Below, one piece after another: positions 1 to 11,434 of a stretch of DNA of 64,000 bases. The DNA lies in contig OZ020519.1 in assembly GCA_963971425.1 (NCBI GenBank), positions 12,292,028 through 12,356,027 on the forward strand, given 5' to 3'. A program made the translations under genes and the position numbers. Below the pieces are notes generated by a model, which saw nothing but the letters and a program-made list of their open reading frames with translations, did no database searches and was not told the DNA's origin. The DNA comes from Bryoerythrophyllum caledonicum (taxonomy: Eukaryota; Streptophyta; Bryopsida; Pottiales; Pottiaceae). Every line of letters starts with the position of its first letter. Position 1 is the stretch's first letter.

Positions 1-217
1 AAAATACGTTGTCTTGTGTCTGCACCCCAAAGAGCACCCCAAACAGCTACGCTCTGTGCCAAGGATAAAAACCATACTTCATGTTTCTTACAATGTGTGG
101 GTCAAAGTTTAGAAAATGTTTTGAGTGTCTTAAGTTTTTGCAATAGTTAACTTGAAAATCCTTGAAATCTCAAGTCTAAACCACAGAGAAAACATGGTCT
201 CCTACCGAAATTGGAAT
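1..217. other. 3' flank of the VIT/VWA gene
   Basis: No gene is seen. This short AT-rich stretch lies just past the stop codon of the minus-strand VIT/VWA gene and probably holds its 3' UTR. Plus-strand open frames that start here are antisense shadows of that gene. Confidence 0.4.
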
Positions 218-2722
218 TTAATTTGCGTTGAAGGTGACGTGCACCATGGCAGTGGCAGCCTGTTGGAGCGCAGCGAGATCCTCAGCGCTTGTCACGAGCG
301 CCGCCACTCGTTTCTCCGCCTTCTCCACAACAAGCTCCCACTCGTCCTGCAACTCCGGCAGCTGCTTCCGCATCAGCTCCACAGCCAGGCACGTCGCCCA
401 CACCTCCTTCGAAACCTTCACTCCAGGCTTGGCCTTGTGCAGCTCCGCCAGCTTTCCCTGCAGCTCCTTCACAGTGGTGGAGAACAGGGCAGCAATGGCA
501 GAGTTGAGAAGAAACAAACCGTCGAACTGCTGGTGCTGCAGAATGGAGCGCAACCGTGCATGCGGGTCACGAGACGAGAGCCCTGCTTCTTCCTTGCTAC
601 CCTCCATCGCCAGCTCCATCCTACGTTTCAGGAATCGTCGTCTCAATGCTGGTGCTGGCGGTGCGCAGGCACTAGCTGCTGAACACTGCATACGTCGCCT
701 TGTAGGTCCCAATGCATACACGTCGCCGTGAGGGAAGCGCTGCTGGCTCTCTGAGTCGATGGCAACCCAGCTCGTGTGCGTCGACGACAGGTTGTATTTG
801 AGTGCGAGCTCCAGAATCTTGTGCTTCGTGAGCTCGGAGACGTGGTTGGTGCTCAACGGAAGGTCTGTGTACTTCTTGCCCTCTTCAGTCGTGACGTGCA
901 CACCGTTGAGTTCCTTCTCGCTGGCGTCTCGTCCCAAAGCGTGGATGCATGAAGAGCCCTCCTCCAAATCCCGCACCATGGCGCGCGCTGCCAGCGCGTG
1001 AAGCATCGTCTCGCCAGGCTCTTGAAGGGAGCCCACCTTTACTGTGAGCTCCACTGGTCCGTCTGGGGAGAAGGCTTGCAGAATGAGCTCCTTGGGAACC
1101 GGGGTTGTTGGCGAAAGGATTGCGTACATTGTGAACCTTGCACCTCGGTAGAGCGCTGGCGCCTTAAACGGAGCTTGCTGGATTGGAATGACGACGTTGG
1201 GGAGCGGAACGGTAGGACGAGGAGAAGCCACCTGCGGAGAAGTGATGGTCGGTTTGGGAGCTGGCGCCACCGGCTCGGGTTCGGGCACCACCTCGGACTC
1301 GACCATTTCGAAATCCTCGTGGCTCGCATCCGTCCACTGCACGGTCAGATCAGTGACAGGCGGCATCAGCGCCGCTTTCAGCATATTCACCACTTTCTTC
1401 TCCATTCGCTCTCCCTCCACGACGTGCTGGGCGTACCCGCCGCCGGCCCTGGCGACCGATTCAATGAGGTGATGGGAGACAGAGGCGCCCACACCCAACG
1501 AGAAGACTCTCACGAAGGAGCCGCTCTTCTCGCCCTCCTCCACGGCCTCTCTCACGACCTCCACCAGGGTGTCTACGTCCCAAATCCTCCCGTCCGTGAG
1601 CAGGAAGATCTGCGTTGGCACGTCGCGACGGCGGCGCTGGAGGGCCTCCTGGAAGGCGCTCTTCATCTCGGTCCCGCCCATGTCCGCCTGCAGCTGCTGC
1701 GCGTACGAGATGCTCTTCTTCAGCGAATCTGCGTCGTATGGCGCCGACGTGGGGAAGAGCGCCTCATGAGTACACCCGAATCCAATCACATTGAACCAGT
1801 GGCTCTCAACAGGGATGGATCGCAGGTAAAGCTCCAGCGCCTCGCCTGCCTGCTTGATCTGGGAGCCGTCCATTGAGCCCGACCTGTCAACTAGAAAAAT
1901 CAGCTCTGAGTTTCGCAGAGCTTTGAGCTCAAACCATGGCGCAAACGTCAACGAAATTGCATGCGTTCCATCTCTCGGGTGGCGTTCCACTGATGTACGC
2001 GGCGCGTCCAGTCCCTGCGACTCAACAACGACAACAAGGTCCTTGTCGAGAAAAGCATCTGCCGTCAAGCTCACCCTCGCTCGATTCGCCTCAGAACGAT
2101 CGTCACTCCCACTGCCAAGATGAACCTGAATGGTGTGGGAAGGCGACTGAATCGAAGTGATCGGCTTCGACATGGCGCAGCAAATGTTCACCAACAGCTT
2201 GGAAGCCGAGGAGTCCACATTAGACGCGCTCACGGGGCTGGCGCCGTAACGAGGCGCGACGGCGGTGGGCAGCACAAACCGCACCAGCTGATTATTCTCG
2301 TCCGCGTCCTGCTTGATCTCCGAGACGAGAGCGAGGCGAATGACGATTTTGCGCTCCGGTGGGATGTTTCCGATGGACGCCTGGAACACGTCCGGGCGCT
2401 CCTGCTCCAGCAGGCTCGCCACCTTCCCGGCCTGCACGGCCTCGTCGTACTCCTGCCGCGCCGCGCCTCGCTCCTGCACCCGCCCAACGACCTTCCTGCC
2501 GTCCACCTCCGCCTCGAATCCCGACACCGCCACGCCCTCGTGCAGAGGGAAGGCGTACACTGCCTCAACGGCGGCGTCCTTGCGCGGGTTCAGAAAAGTC
2601 TGTGTCAAGGTATACTCTGCGACTGCGTCCCGGATCAGACCTTCCACCGACACATCCTCCAGTGGCGCCCTGAATTCATCACTACTCCCAGTTCCAATGA
2701 CAATGAAATATATGCAACTCAT
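218..2722 (-). CDS. VIT and VWA domain protein (inter-alpha-trypsin heavy chain / VWA5A-like)
   Basis: One uninterrupted frame of 834 aa from the first ATG (2722); the frame is open three codons further upstream but only to a TTG. A VIT domain (about residues 17-147) contains VAEYTLTQTFLN, then FPLHEGVAVSGFEAEVDG and the DVFQASIGNIPP segment. A VWA domain (about 273-445) has a complete MIDAS: DRSGS (D279, S281, S283), T351 in GGTEM and D377 in LLTDGR, so metal binding should be intact. A proline-rich linker (about 480-530) and a helical C-terminal region follow, as in VWA5A-type proteins. Family members are cytosolic scaffold or adhesion-like proteins; the plant role is unknown. The first 16 residues are unlike VIT starts, and a possible 3' splice site (GAATTCAG before GGCGCC) lies there, so the true N-terminus could come from an upstream exon. 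The domain call is certain; the function is not. Confidence 0.85.
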   Translation of the reverse strand: MSCIYFIVIGTGSSDEFRAPLEDVSVEGLIRDAVAEYTLTQTFLNPRKDAAVEAVYAFPLHEGVAVSGFEAEVDGRKVVGRVQERGAARQEYDEAVQAGKVASLLEQERPDVFQASIGNIPPERKIVIRLALVSEIKQDADENNQLVRFVLPTAVAPRYGASPVSASNVDSSASKLLVNICCAMSKPITSIQSPSHTIQVHLGSGSDDRSEANRARVSLTADAFLDKDLVVVVESQGLDAPRTSVERHPRDGTHAISLTFAPWFELKALRNSELIFLVDRSGSMDGSQIKQAGEALELYLRSIPVESHWFNVIGFGCTHEALFPTSAPYDADSLKKSISYAQQLQADMGGTEMKSAFQEALQRRRRDVPTQIFLLTDGRIWDVDTLVEVVREAVEEGEKSGSFVRVFSLGVGASVSHHLIESVARAGGGYAQHVVEGERMEKKVVNMLKAALMPPVTDLTVQWTDASHEDFEMVESEVVPEPEPVAPAPKPTITSPQVASPRPTVPLPNVVIPIQQAPFKAPALYRGARFTMYAILSPTTPVPKELILQAFSPDGPVELTVKVGSLQEPGETMLHALAARAMVRDLEEGSSCIHALGRDASEKELNGVHVTTEEGKKYTDLPLSTNHVSELTKHKILELALKYNLSSTHTSWVAIDSESQQRFPHGDVYALGPTRRRMQCSAASACAPPAPALRRRFLKRRMELAMEGSKEEAGLSSRDPHARLRSILQHQQFDGLFLLNSAIAALFSTTVKELQGKLAELHKAKPGVKVSKEVWATCLAVELMRKQLPELQDEWELVVEKAEKRVAALVTSAEDLAALQQAATAMVHVTFNAN

Positions 2723-4373
2723 CTTGAACAATGAAGCTGATGCTCCACCTCTTCAAAATTGACTGAGACAACCAACGTATTCTACCTCAGCACGACATAC
2801 AACACCAGCTCTTTAATACTGATCAATCGGATACTCGGTGAAAAATCAACAGTTGTCTATTCATTGCACGTTAGAAGGGGAAGGTGAAAATAGGAAGGTG
2901 GAAGATCAACAGTTGTCTATTCAATGCACGTCGGAGTGGGATGGTAGTCGCGGAGGACACCAAAAACTACAACGAACCCTGTCGTTTTTCATTTACTATA
3001 TTGAGGATTTTTAAGGTGGGGTTGTCATTTTTCATCTACTATTTTGAGGATTTTATGAGCTGGGGTGTTAGTTCGGTCACAAAGGTAGACGCTTTCCGAT
3101 TTTCAGTGAGCGAAGAGCGACATTTAGTGAGTGAAGAGCGACACTTTTGTATGAAAAACGACAGAGTTTCTTGTAGAGAAAGTTGGTGCAAATGTATGGA
3201 CAAGAATTTGTAGAATTTCGATTGAGTTCATATGTGGCAACACTAAAAATGACGTTTAGTGTATCCACACTATGAACACGCGATTAAGCGATTTCGCCCT
3301 TGCGGTATACGAGTGCACTTGTCTACTGCAGCGGCGTTGGCACACACAAAAATGCCTTATTGGCGGGTTTTTCAAAATTGTTTCCGAAAAATCACCATAT
3401 GATGAATTAAAGCTTTTGACACGTTGTAGGTGCTGAAACACACTTGAATTGCCAGAAACATATTAGAGATTTTTGGGTGTTTTTTTCTATTTGCTTAGAG
3501 AGTGCTTGGTCTATTTAGCCATTTTAATTGAGCTTCCAAAAAAATTGGGCAAGTAATCAATATAGTCTCCTTTGTCCAATTTGATCTCAATTCATTGATA
3601 TCATTAATCTTAACTCACTTAAATATTAAGAACTCATTTTTATGGAGAAACAAAGTTTGATAGCCAAATCCCAAAATCATGTCACGTCCATGGAAAGTAT
3701 GTCAATAGAAATGGAAGGTGTAGGGCAATGTCATCAGCATCTACAACACCGTTCATTAGATGTAGAATGGACCTAAGTAGTTTGAGTTTCTACACTAATT
3801 CAAAATTTACATACAATCATTAATTGACATACACACTTGCTTCAAAAACAAAGAACCAATCAAAAAACAAATATTCAATCATAATTTGGCTTGATGAACT
3901 TTAACCCACACTTTGGCCTATTCCCGGATTCTCACATCATCACATTATATGAAGGAGACTGAGTACCATACGAAGACCCCACATTACCATGGGAACTAAG
4001 AAATAAACCAAGACTTGAGCCATCAACCATACAAATACTATGCATACACCACCAAAATAATAATATTGGCACCAATGAACAACTTGCCACACTCACCTTT
4101 ATAACAAAAGATCTTAACATACACCAACTTTATACAAAAATAGCCCCACCTACACCTTCCCTTATTCTTGTAAACCACAACAAAAAATGGTCAAAATTTA
4201 AATATGAAAACACAACCAAACCTACCTCACCTCACCACCTCCCCTACCGACATACTCAAACCATATCTCATTAAAATTTGATCTTGCACATAGCTACTAC
4301 ACGATGGTTCCTTCAAAGAACCAAGAGAAGTCAGCCCAGGACAATGACATAAAGAAAAAACTGGATATGGCAT
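2723..4373. other. intergenic, short local repeats
   Basis: No gene is seen. It contains a diverged direct duplication of about 35 bp (2843-2878 and 2906-2940, sharing CAACAGTTGTCTATTCA), two copies of a TCATTTACTATATTGAGGATTTT-like stretch (2985-3055), and a doubled GAGCGACA motif near 3115-3145. At 3245-3270 lies one end of the small MITE found complete at 41033-41211 (TTTAGTGTATCCACAC). The remainder (3400-4373) is AT-rich with no recognised feature. Confidence 0.4.
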
Positions 4374-5180
4374 GTACAATAGGGTGACATTCAAATTGGC
4401 CGTTTGGAAGATGGTCGAGAACGTTTGGAGGATGTTAAAAGATGTTGTGCAACATGGCAATCAATGCCCTAGAAGCTTAGATGTGTTGAAGGTAGTTCTT
4501 GAAAGAGAGTGGAAGTTAGTCAATGGTACAAAGCTCCTTCAACTATGTCATTCTATGCCCTCTAGGTTACTAGCAGTGATTGACGCTAATGGAGGACATA
4601 CACGTTGGTAGATATGGAATAACTTTTTTGTGTACATCTTTTGGCTTTGAAATTTATCTCACATGTTACCAGCGTAGAGATGATCTTGTGCCAAAAATTT
4701 CACTATGTATCAACAAAAACTCAATCCTAAGGAGGGCGTCAAAGTTGGAAGTAGTAAAATGGTTTTCCCCTTTGTTTCTCAAAACTACACATGTTGGTAG
4801 ATTTGGAATATTATTTTTTGTATGGGTCTTCTGGACTTGAAATTTTCCACGCATGCAAACAACATAAAAATGTTTTTGCTCCAAAAATTTCATGGGCAAA
4901 AAAAATTTCCTCAATTCTTGGGAGGGTGTCAAAGTTGGCAGTTGTGACACTTTCCTCACAGCTATCCCATGTTGGTAGATCTTGCATAAGTTTTTTTGTA
5001 TAAATCTTCTGGACTTGAAATTTGGTATGCATGTTTTCAACATAAAGATGATGCTGTCCCCAAATTTTCATGGTAAAATAACAATTTCTGAGCTTTGGGG
5101 AGGGTGTCAAAGTTGGCAGCAGTGTAGGACACTATCCCTGGAACTACTAAACGGCCAATTTGAATGTCACCCTATTGTAC
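4374..5180. mobile_element. non-autonomous DNA transposon with perfect 32-bp TIRs
   Basis: The first 32 bases (starting GTACAATAGGGTGACATTC) recur as their exact reverse complement at the end (finishing CACCCTATTGTAC). The 807-bp element has no coding capacity. Its interior holds about three diverged units of roughly 180 bp, beginning near 4599, 4789 and 4968, each with ACATGTTGGTAGAT, a GACTTGAAATTT stretch and GGGAGGGTGTCAAAGTTGG. The same unit forms the array at 39332-40475. No convincing target-site duplication was seen. The superfamily is not assigned. Confidence 0.75.
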
Positions 5181-5292
5181 AACTCAATCAAAGAAATAAA
5201 AATATCGAAAAGACTCCATGGACTTAAAAATATCCTGAGAGCAGAAATGATGGCCCTCTATAAAACCCTCCAAATTATCACTACACAATGCA

Positions 5293-6101
5293 TTAACCCT
5301 TAAAGGCCCAAGACATTTTAGCACCCAAACTCACTGAAAACTGCCAGTTTCAATGCATTCAACACAAAATGAAAACAAACCTAATTTTTACATATCTAAC
5401 CATAGGATCTTGTACTAGGATTGTACGAGTGTATGTGGTAAAAAAATGTTTAGTTTGACCGCACGGATTGAAAGATATCAGCCTTTGAAGTGAGACATAA
5501 ACTCTTCTTGAGGTCATACTAAACACCTTCAACAAACTTTGACCACCTTCTATGACATTTTTAGCACTATGCTCCATGATTTTCTAATTTTAACTTAAAA
5601 AGGATCATGTTAGGCACATGTGCACCAAATTTTATAAGTAGAAGACGGGTAGAAGATGTCTTTAAAAATCCTGCAATGCAACATGTGCTAAGAATCAACA
5701 ATACACTTTTAGTTTTGCAAATATCATATTTTTCTCATATTTTTGAAATTAAAAAATCCATACAGTGCATGCAAAGATTTCTATTTTATTTCCAAGAGGA
5801 TTTTTATTTTTTTAATGGACAAAAACTCGAATTTCTATTGAATTTAAAGTTACTTAATGTATTGCTACACTTTTTGTTATACGTCACACTAAACCGCTGC
5901 ACTATTTGTATATGCTATTGAAAAAAATTGTAACTTTTGAACCGTAAATTGGACCTCTACAAAAAATTATGTCTTTGGGAAGCTAGCAAAAAGATGCCCT
6001 TCATTAAAAAATCTCAAAAAATCATGCCTAAATTTTAGAACGTGGTACCCTACCCAAACTCAAAATGTCCCCCACGCGGACGTTGGGCCTTTAGAGGTTA
6101 A
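5293..6101 (+). mobile_element. TTAA-flanked piggyBac-like MITE, copy A
   Basis: TTAA-CCCTTAAAGGCCC at the left and GGGCCTTTAGAGG-TTAA at the right bracket 809 bp without a coding frame. The interior carries the family core TTTGACCGCACGGATTGAAAG. It is the most diverged of the long copies. The TTAA duplication with ends starting CCC is what points to a piggyBac-like origin; no transposase is present. Confidence 0.65.
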
Positions 6102-6140
6102 CCTATCTCCTGTAAAGGCCCTAAAGGCCTTTAGAGATTC

Positions 6141-6625
6141 TTCATTGTTTTGTGATTGTCGATCACTCCAATCACATATAAAACTTCCGTTGTAATTCGA
6201 ATAAGTTTGGAACATTTCCATATATTACGAACATTTCCATATACAAACATTTCCATATACAAACGTTAAAAAATCATCAATAATAATGCATAATTGTTTT
6301 CTTTGCATATGATATGTCAATGCAAAGCTATCAACCTAGTGCACATGTGAACGTCTTTTATTCAAAGTACAATAAATGTTTCAAGAATCTATTGATGAAT
6401 AAAGTAATACACCCTCCAAAGTCCACAATTTTCATTACCAATATACGGTAACTTTAAACACTATAATCTATTCCATCAACCATTGGATGTTGTGAAATTT
6501 TTTCCCAAAGATTAGATCATGGTTTGAGTTTGATTTTGTAAGGTTGGATACTAAATTGAGGCATTTTAATTCCATCAAAATTAGTTCCAAAAAAGAAAAC
6601 ATCACATATCTTGGTTTTGGAGAAA
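6141..6625 (-). repeat. diverged copy of the host repeat around the giant palindrome (paralogous empty site)
   Basis: In reverse complement this stretch aligns with 26215-26654 and then runs straight on into 38365-38395. It includes the ACCATTGGATGTTGTG, ACGGTAACTTTAAACACTATAATCTATTCC and TTTGTGATTGTCGATC segments. Here the two halves are continuous (TCACATATAAAACTTCC); at 26654/38365 they are separated by 11.7 kb. It therefore records the uninserted state. Confidence 0.7.
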
Positions 6626-7374
6626 CACGAACTAGGTGCCAAAGCAGCGACGCTATCTTGTGAGCAGTGAGTGGCGAGCGGCAAGTGTACAAAACTCTGA
6701 AAACTAGAAAAAAAATTCATAGTTTTTTTAAAAATGTAACATTGTGGGCAATTTGAACAAAATTTTGAATTTTCAAGCATTTTTTTGAAATTACTAAATT
6801 AAGTAAGATCCTATAATTGTGGTCACTTGTGGAACAATTTTTTTGGAATTATTGGGCCTTCTTCTCTTTCCGTGCTTTGGTTATAATGTACGTCTAATTT
6901 TTTAAAATTTAGAATGATCACATTCAAATCTTGTACAATATGATTAATACTTTGGTCTAGGCACAAGCAAATTTATTATTTATGAATATCCGTTGATTTG
7001 GACACAAGGTATAGTGTAGGATGTCATCTAGGTATCATAAGGGCATTGCCTAGGTTTAGAACGGGTATGACCTAGGCATTACTTGGGTATAATCCATGTA
7101 TTACAGGGTCATCACATGGGCTTCAAATGGGATCACTTACACAAATCCAAAGCAATTTCCGGAAAATATTGATAGTTTCCACTTTGAATTCAGCTCGTAC
7201 AAAGTCTCCATTGCGTACAATAGTGCATGTTAGATACACCAATTAACAGATCATAACAAACTCAATAGGTACATGGACTAAATTCACATCCACGTCTACA
7301 ACTCTACGACTCTACGTCTGAGCAATCTAAGAATGTAGATCTTTCTGAGAAGTACAACATTATTGCCTTTCTCA
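6626..7374. other. intergenic, no gene
   Basis: AT-rich. At about 7005-7150 there is a run of loosely repeated GGTATCA-CCTAGG and ATTAC-GGGTAT words. Similar runs occur at about 48290-48420 and 57376-57460, suggesting a degenerate dispersed repeat. Nothing else is recognised. Confidence 0.35.
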
Positions 7375-7683
7375 CTATTGTTCAGCAATGTTTGCAAGCT
7401 CTAGAATATGCATGACTTCGTTGAAGCTGTAGCTTGGAGCATGCATGAATAAGTCATCTTTGTAATCCATTTTACAAAGGTAACGTAAAATGTAATACAC
7501 ATGCTTGCAATACTTCCATTGTCCCTTCTTTCTCAACGCCTCCGATTGCATCTTCAAAAAATCAGGGCATGAACACCCCAAAAGGTTCGTCACTATTGGT
7601 GGGGAGTCCGTTTTTGGTGGAGGTTTCTCGAGACTTGTGCTCCGAAAGGTGTGCGTGGCTGCAGGGGTTGAAGCTTCAGGCAT
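7375..7683 (-). CDS. small SWIM zinc-finger protein or gene fragment
   Basis: A 102-aa frame from ATG at 7683. Residues 37-61 read C-S-C-PDF, 19 residues, then C-K-H, which matches the SWIM signature CxCx(n)CxH (zinc ligands C37, C39, C59, H61). The following VYYILRYLCK resembles the hydrophobic helix that trails SWIM fingers. The sequence before the finger is short and proline-rich. SWIM domains occur in MULE-type transposases, MEKK1-like ligases and nuclear proteins, where they bind DNA or protein. No partner domain is visible nearby, so this is either a stand-alone small protein, the last exon of a longer gene, or a transposase remnant. It sits alone among repeats, which favours a remnant. 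Confidence 0.4.
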   Translation of the reverse strand: MPEASTPAATHTFRSTSLEKPPPKTDSPPIVTNLLGCSCPDFLKMQSEALRKKGQWKYCKHVYYILRYLCKMDYKDDLFMHAPSYSFNEVMHILELANIAEQ

Positions 7684-9302
7684 ATAGCTCCGCCTGACTC
7701 GACGAAGGGTAGCTCATGCAATCTTGGTGTGTGGGCTTCATCGGATCTTTCTAACTGAGCCTGTGTAGCGTCGATTTAACACACTAGCTACAAATGATGC
7801 TTGGCAGAGGCCTGATCTGTATTTATTCAAATCTGATTTGTGTAATTGTGATCCAGTGTGTGTGATCATATCGCGTACATTGAATTCAAGAACATAAGTT
7901 ACAATGAGAGTGATAATGGAAAAGATAGGTAAGAGCTTAGCTGAGATAGTTGCTTGTTTGTGTTTCGGTTGATGTTGATGGTGAAGCATCATTTGTGTCC
8001 CTTGCTTGTTGCTATTGTCTTGCATCTTCTGTTGCTTTACCGGGCTAGAGAGGCGTTGGTTTCAATGTTTCTAGTCAGCTTCCAACAGTAGATCTAGATC
8101 TAGAAGATGTCAATGTGCAAGTTTGAGTTGGATCTAGCAGACTATGATCCAACACAAGGTGCTCGCCTCAGATTTACTTGTCCTCCTCATGCTAGATCCA
8201 AAACATCTCCTTGTACAATTCATAATCTAGATCTGGATCTAAGCAACCTCTCTCCAACACGCAATGCCTCTAGAAACATCATTAATTGCAAAACAAACAT
8301 GTTCGGGGTTGGTGGTGAGGCCCAACAACTCTCACTACAAACATGATGCAGATGTGATTAACACCAAGCCTCTCCTCATCAGATTTTGTAGAGCTACTCC
8401 TCAGCCATTTTCCGATTAAGGGTCTTGACTAATAGCAAACCTCCATTTGGAGCTCACTTGGTGGTAATGGGATGGAAGAGGGTTGGATATACCCCAATTT
8501 TATGCGCATTGGCAATGGATTTTTGTTGGTTATGGGGGGGCTTACGTTATATGCATTTGTAACTTCAGGATAAAAGAAAACGGCAACTCCGGTGCTTGGA
8601 GAATTCTGATTTGGTCACAACGGGTACAACAAATTATCAACACTTCTCTTGAGAATTGATGTATTCAATAGTTACAAAAATTTGTATTTGTATTGAGATT
8701 TCAAATGGCATTTCAAATTTATATCATTACTGCACCTAATACATGTTTGAGAAGTTACAAAATGGCCATGTATTTTGCATGTATGGTGTTGTTCATGAAG
8801 ATGAAAAGATTTAGATACTGAAATATGTTACTTGAAAAATCTACAAAAGATGTTGGATGAACAATCTTCAATTCAAAGGTACATATCATGCTAAATTTTT
8901 ATACATTTGTTGTAATCTAAGAGTATAACATGTGATTGTATGTGTGGTCCCTATAGACTTTTAAGGTATGGTACTTAAGGAAATCTCTCACCAATTTTTT
9001 GGAGCTAACTCACATGAAATCACTCTTTGTCCTTTGGGAACAATGGGTCAGTACACGTATGATAAATACTGCACTTTTCCCGTTGGAGACAACAGATTGG
9101 TATACTAATAAACATAATGCGTAGCACGCACATTATTTCATTGATCCATGCAATTGCTTTGTATAGATGTTGAACGCAAAGGAATGGCAAAATGACTCTT
9201 CTTCGCTCATGTTGATGATGTCGCAAGTGAAGGAGTTGGTCAAAGAGTTCGAAACCATTTTGTGAGAATTTCACAAGGATCATATATTTAAGCTCCCAAG
9301 AC
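7684..9302. other. intergenic with a terminal fragment of a small repeat family
   Basis: No supported gene. Positions 8417-8549 (TAAGGGTCTTG...TTATGGGGGGGCTTAC) match 47481-47614 closely and represent one end of the GTAAGGTAAGCC-terminus element family. The rest is AT-rich without recognisable features; open frames here are short and have no family resemblance. Confidence 0.35.
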
Positions 9303-9521
9303 TACAGTCGACTCCCTTTACGGCAACCTTGTAAGTTCTGCCTGCTATATTGAGAGGTTGCTATATTGAGAGGCTATTATAATGGAAAGGGGGCATAAAT
9401 GAGTGTACTCCAAGTGTTGTTGTTACAAAGGGAGAAGATTGGTTCTAATTTCAACTGGATGTTATGACGAAATAACAACTAGCTGTTGTATCAAATGCTT
9501 GTATAAAGAGAGCTGACTGTA
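9303..9521. mobile_element. pogo/Tigger-like MITE
   Basis: TA at 9303-9304 is followed by CAGTCGACTCCCTTTA, and the right side ends TAAAGAGAGCTGACTG then TA (9520-9521). The termini are inverted copies with a few mismatches, and the CAGT start with a TA target duplication is the hallmark of Tc1/mariner-pogo elements. It is 215 bp with no coding capacity. Confidence 0.5.
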
Positions 9522-10795
9522 TTGGGGTCTGAACACATACGGGCATCATGTAGGTGTCTGTACCTTTTTCCCCTCATTGATGTTCTCGGTATAGGGTTTA
9601 TACTTCTGCTTTTGGTTTTTTCCTTTTATTTTTTATTTTTTATTTTTATCTTTACTTTTTAAACTCTTTTTAAAGTATATTGTAATCTGCAACCCAAATT
9701 TGTAGGTAAAAGGTTTAGGGTTAAAGAGCCCAAAAGTAGTAGGGTTCAAATACATGAGTTCCAGTGCAACCATGTCCGGATGGAGAGAGTGGCTACGAAA
9801 AGGAGTGGTGCGCATCTCATCCACCTACAACGTTGATCTTCGGCTCCTTTGGAAAGGCTCACGCACCTAACAGCCAAACGAAGGTGTTAGGAGTCTTAAT
9901 CGCACGCAACATGTGCGAGTTGGGCTTCTTACGCTCAAACCATTTGACCATACAACCTCGTCTGGAAGCTGGTTCATCTGCCTCCGAACTGTGGCACCTG
10001 CCATCGTCCATGCGGAACTAGACGGACCCCTTGTACGGGCCCATGTGCGTGAGCTTAAAGAGATCACTTGTGCCCCTGCTCTCGCTCACCACCACCCTCT
10101 ACACATTCACCTCTCATGAGCCGGCATCCCCATGCCCACAAGGTACCATGTTTCATCAATCATCTCCACTTTCTTTGAACGATCATGGGTTTTCATTCTT
10201 TCAATGCCTGGAACGGTTTATGTGCCAAGGGTAGTCTAAAGGAGGACAACTCTCTTGTATGCACATTGATGTTGAATTAGACTAACAATAGTGAGTCGAG
10301 TATGTTAGCAAAAAGTGGTATAGATTGGAGATCTAATGGTCTATGGACAAAAATGGTCCTTGGCAATAGCAAATATGAATGAGTGCGATTGAAACTTGGT
10401 GGTGTTGAAAGTAGTGTTATTTGTGAACTCTCATGATCTTTTTAGCCCAATGTGTCACTTGCCATCTTACTTTTGTTGCAATTGGAGGACAAACTTGACT
10501 GTTGTAGGGTTGTTTCACCACTTTGATTGGAACACCTGTTTAGCACTAGGATCTTACATCACTCACCAACTATTGAATGTGTCGTACTGCTTACAAAATA
10601 CATGACACCTCGTCGAAAGCTTTATCTAATATATATGGATGGCACATATTTTACTACAAGATTTGTAAGATTCATTCTCTATTGCAGACCCAAAACCAAT
10701 CCACGACCTAGTACTGCTTTTTCTATATATTCTTCCTAAATTTTAGGGAAGAAATGTAGCCAGTCATTACATCACTTATCAATGCATCTATCTTA
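9522..10795. other. intergenic, no gene
   Basis: Nothing is recognised. A pyrimidine/AT-rich patch lies near 9600-9660, and a more GC-balanced stretch at 9760-10140 contains only short open frames on both strands that resemble no family I know. Confidence 0.3.
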
Positions 10796-11434
10796 TCTTA
10801 CTATACTATATATAAAAGAGGAAGGGCAATACCCGGTGGTGGAAACTGGGGATACCTATGTGATACCATCAGTAGGAGGCAGCAACACGTGACATTTACT
10901 TTTGTTGTAACTACTTTCACTTTTGTTTAACTTACCTAAACTTACAATAGCCATTGAGGACAACGAGTTCGTATGCTAGTCTTCTCTATCTTTCTTCTTT
11001 CTATCTATCTATCTATTTATCTAATAAAATATATATGTATCTACATAATATATTGTATATAATAAAAGGGCTACATGTATCATGTGATACCTAGATGATG
11101 CCCGCCGTAGGAGGTGGCAACATGTAGCAGGACGCGGTTACATGTGGCGTTTACTTTTATTATATTTAATTTTACAATTTAACTCACCTTCATTAAACTT
11201 ACACTAGCTGTTGGGGACAATGAGTCGATATACTAGTCTCTTTTCATAATTGATTTTTTATAAAGTTGTAACGGATATCATCGATACCCAGGTGATACCC
11301 ATTGCTTATTATGAAGATAATTGGGAGATATTTCTGAGGAGGAGGACAAGGACTTAATTTTTACTTTTACTTTTACAATTTTAGTTACTTTACCTAAACT
11401 TACATTACACGTTGGAAACAAGTCGGTATACTAG
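10796..11434 (+). mobile_element. three tandem Helitron-like non-autonomous units
   Basis: Three related units end near 10979, 11236 and 11434 with a shared tail (TTACCTAAACTTACA, then GGACAA-GAGT, then TATACTAG or TATGCTAG) that finishes CTAG before T. The first starts near 10796 with TACTATACTATATATAAA followed by AG-rich sequence. CTRR ends and a TCTATACTAT-like start are Helitron signatures. The units also share a GATACC-CCxGTAGGAGG-GCAACA block. They encode nothing. Boundaries of the second and third units are approximate. Confidence 0.45.

Noticed and set aside
228-2762. Long plus-strand frames opposite the VIT/VWA gene (up to 292 aa)
   Set aside because: Antisense shadows of a GC-rich coding exon; Arg/Pro/Ser/His-rich composition without domains.
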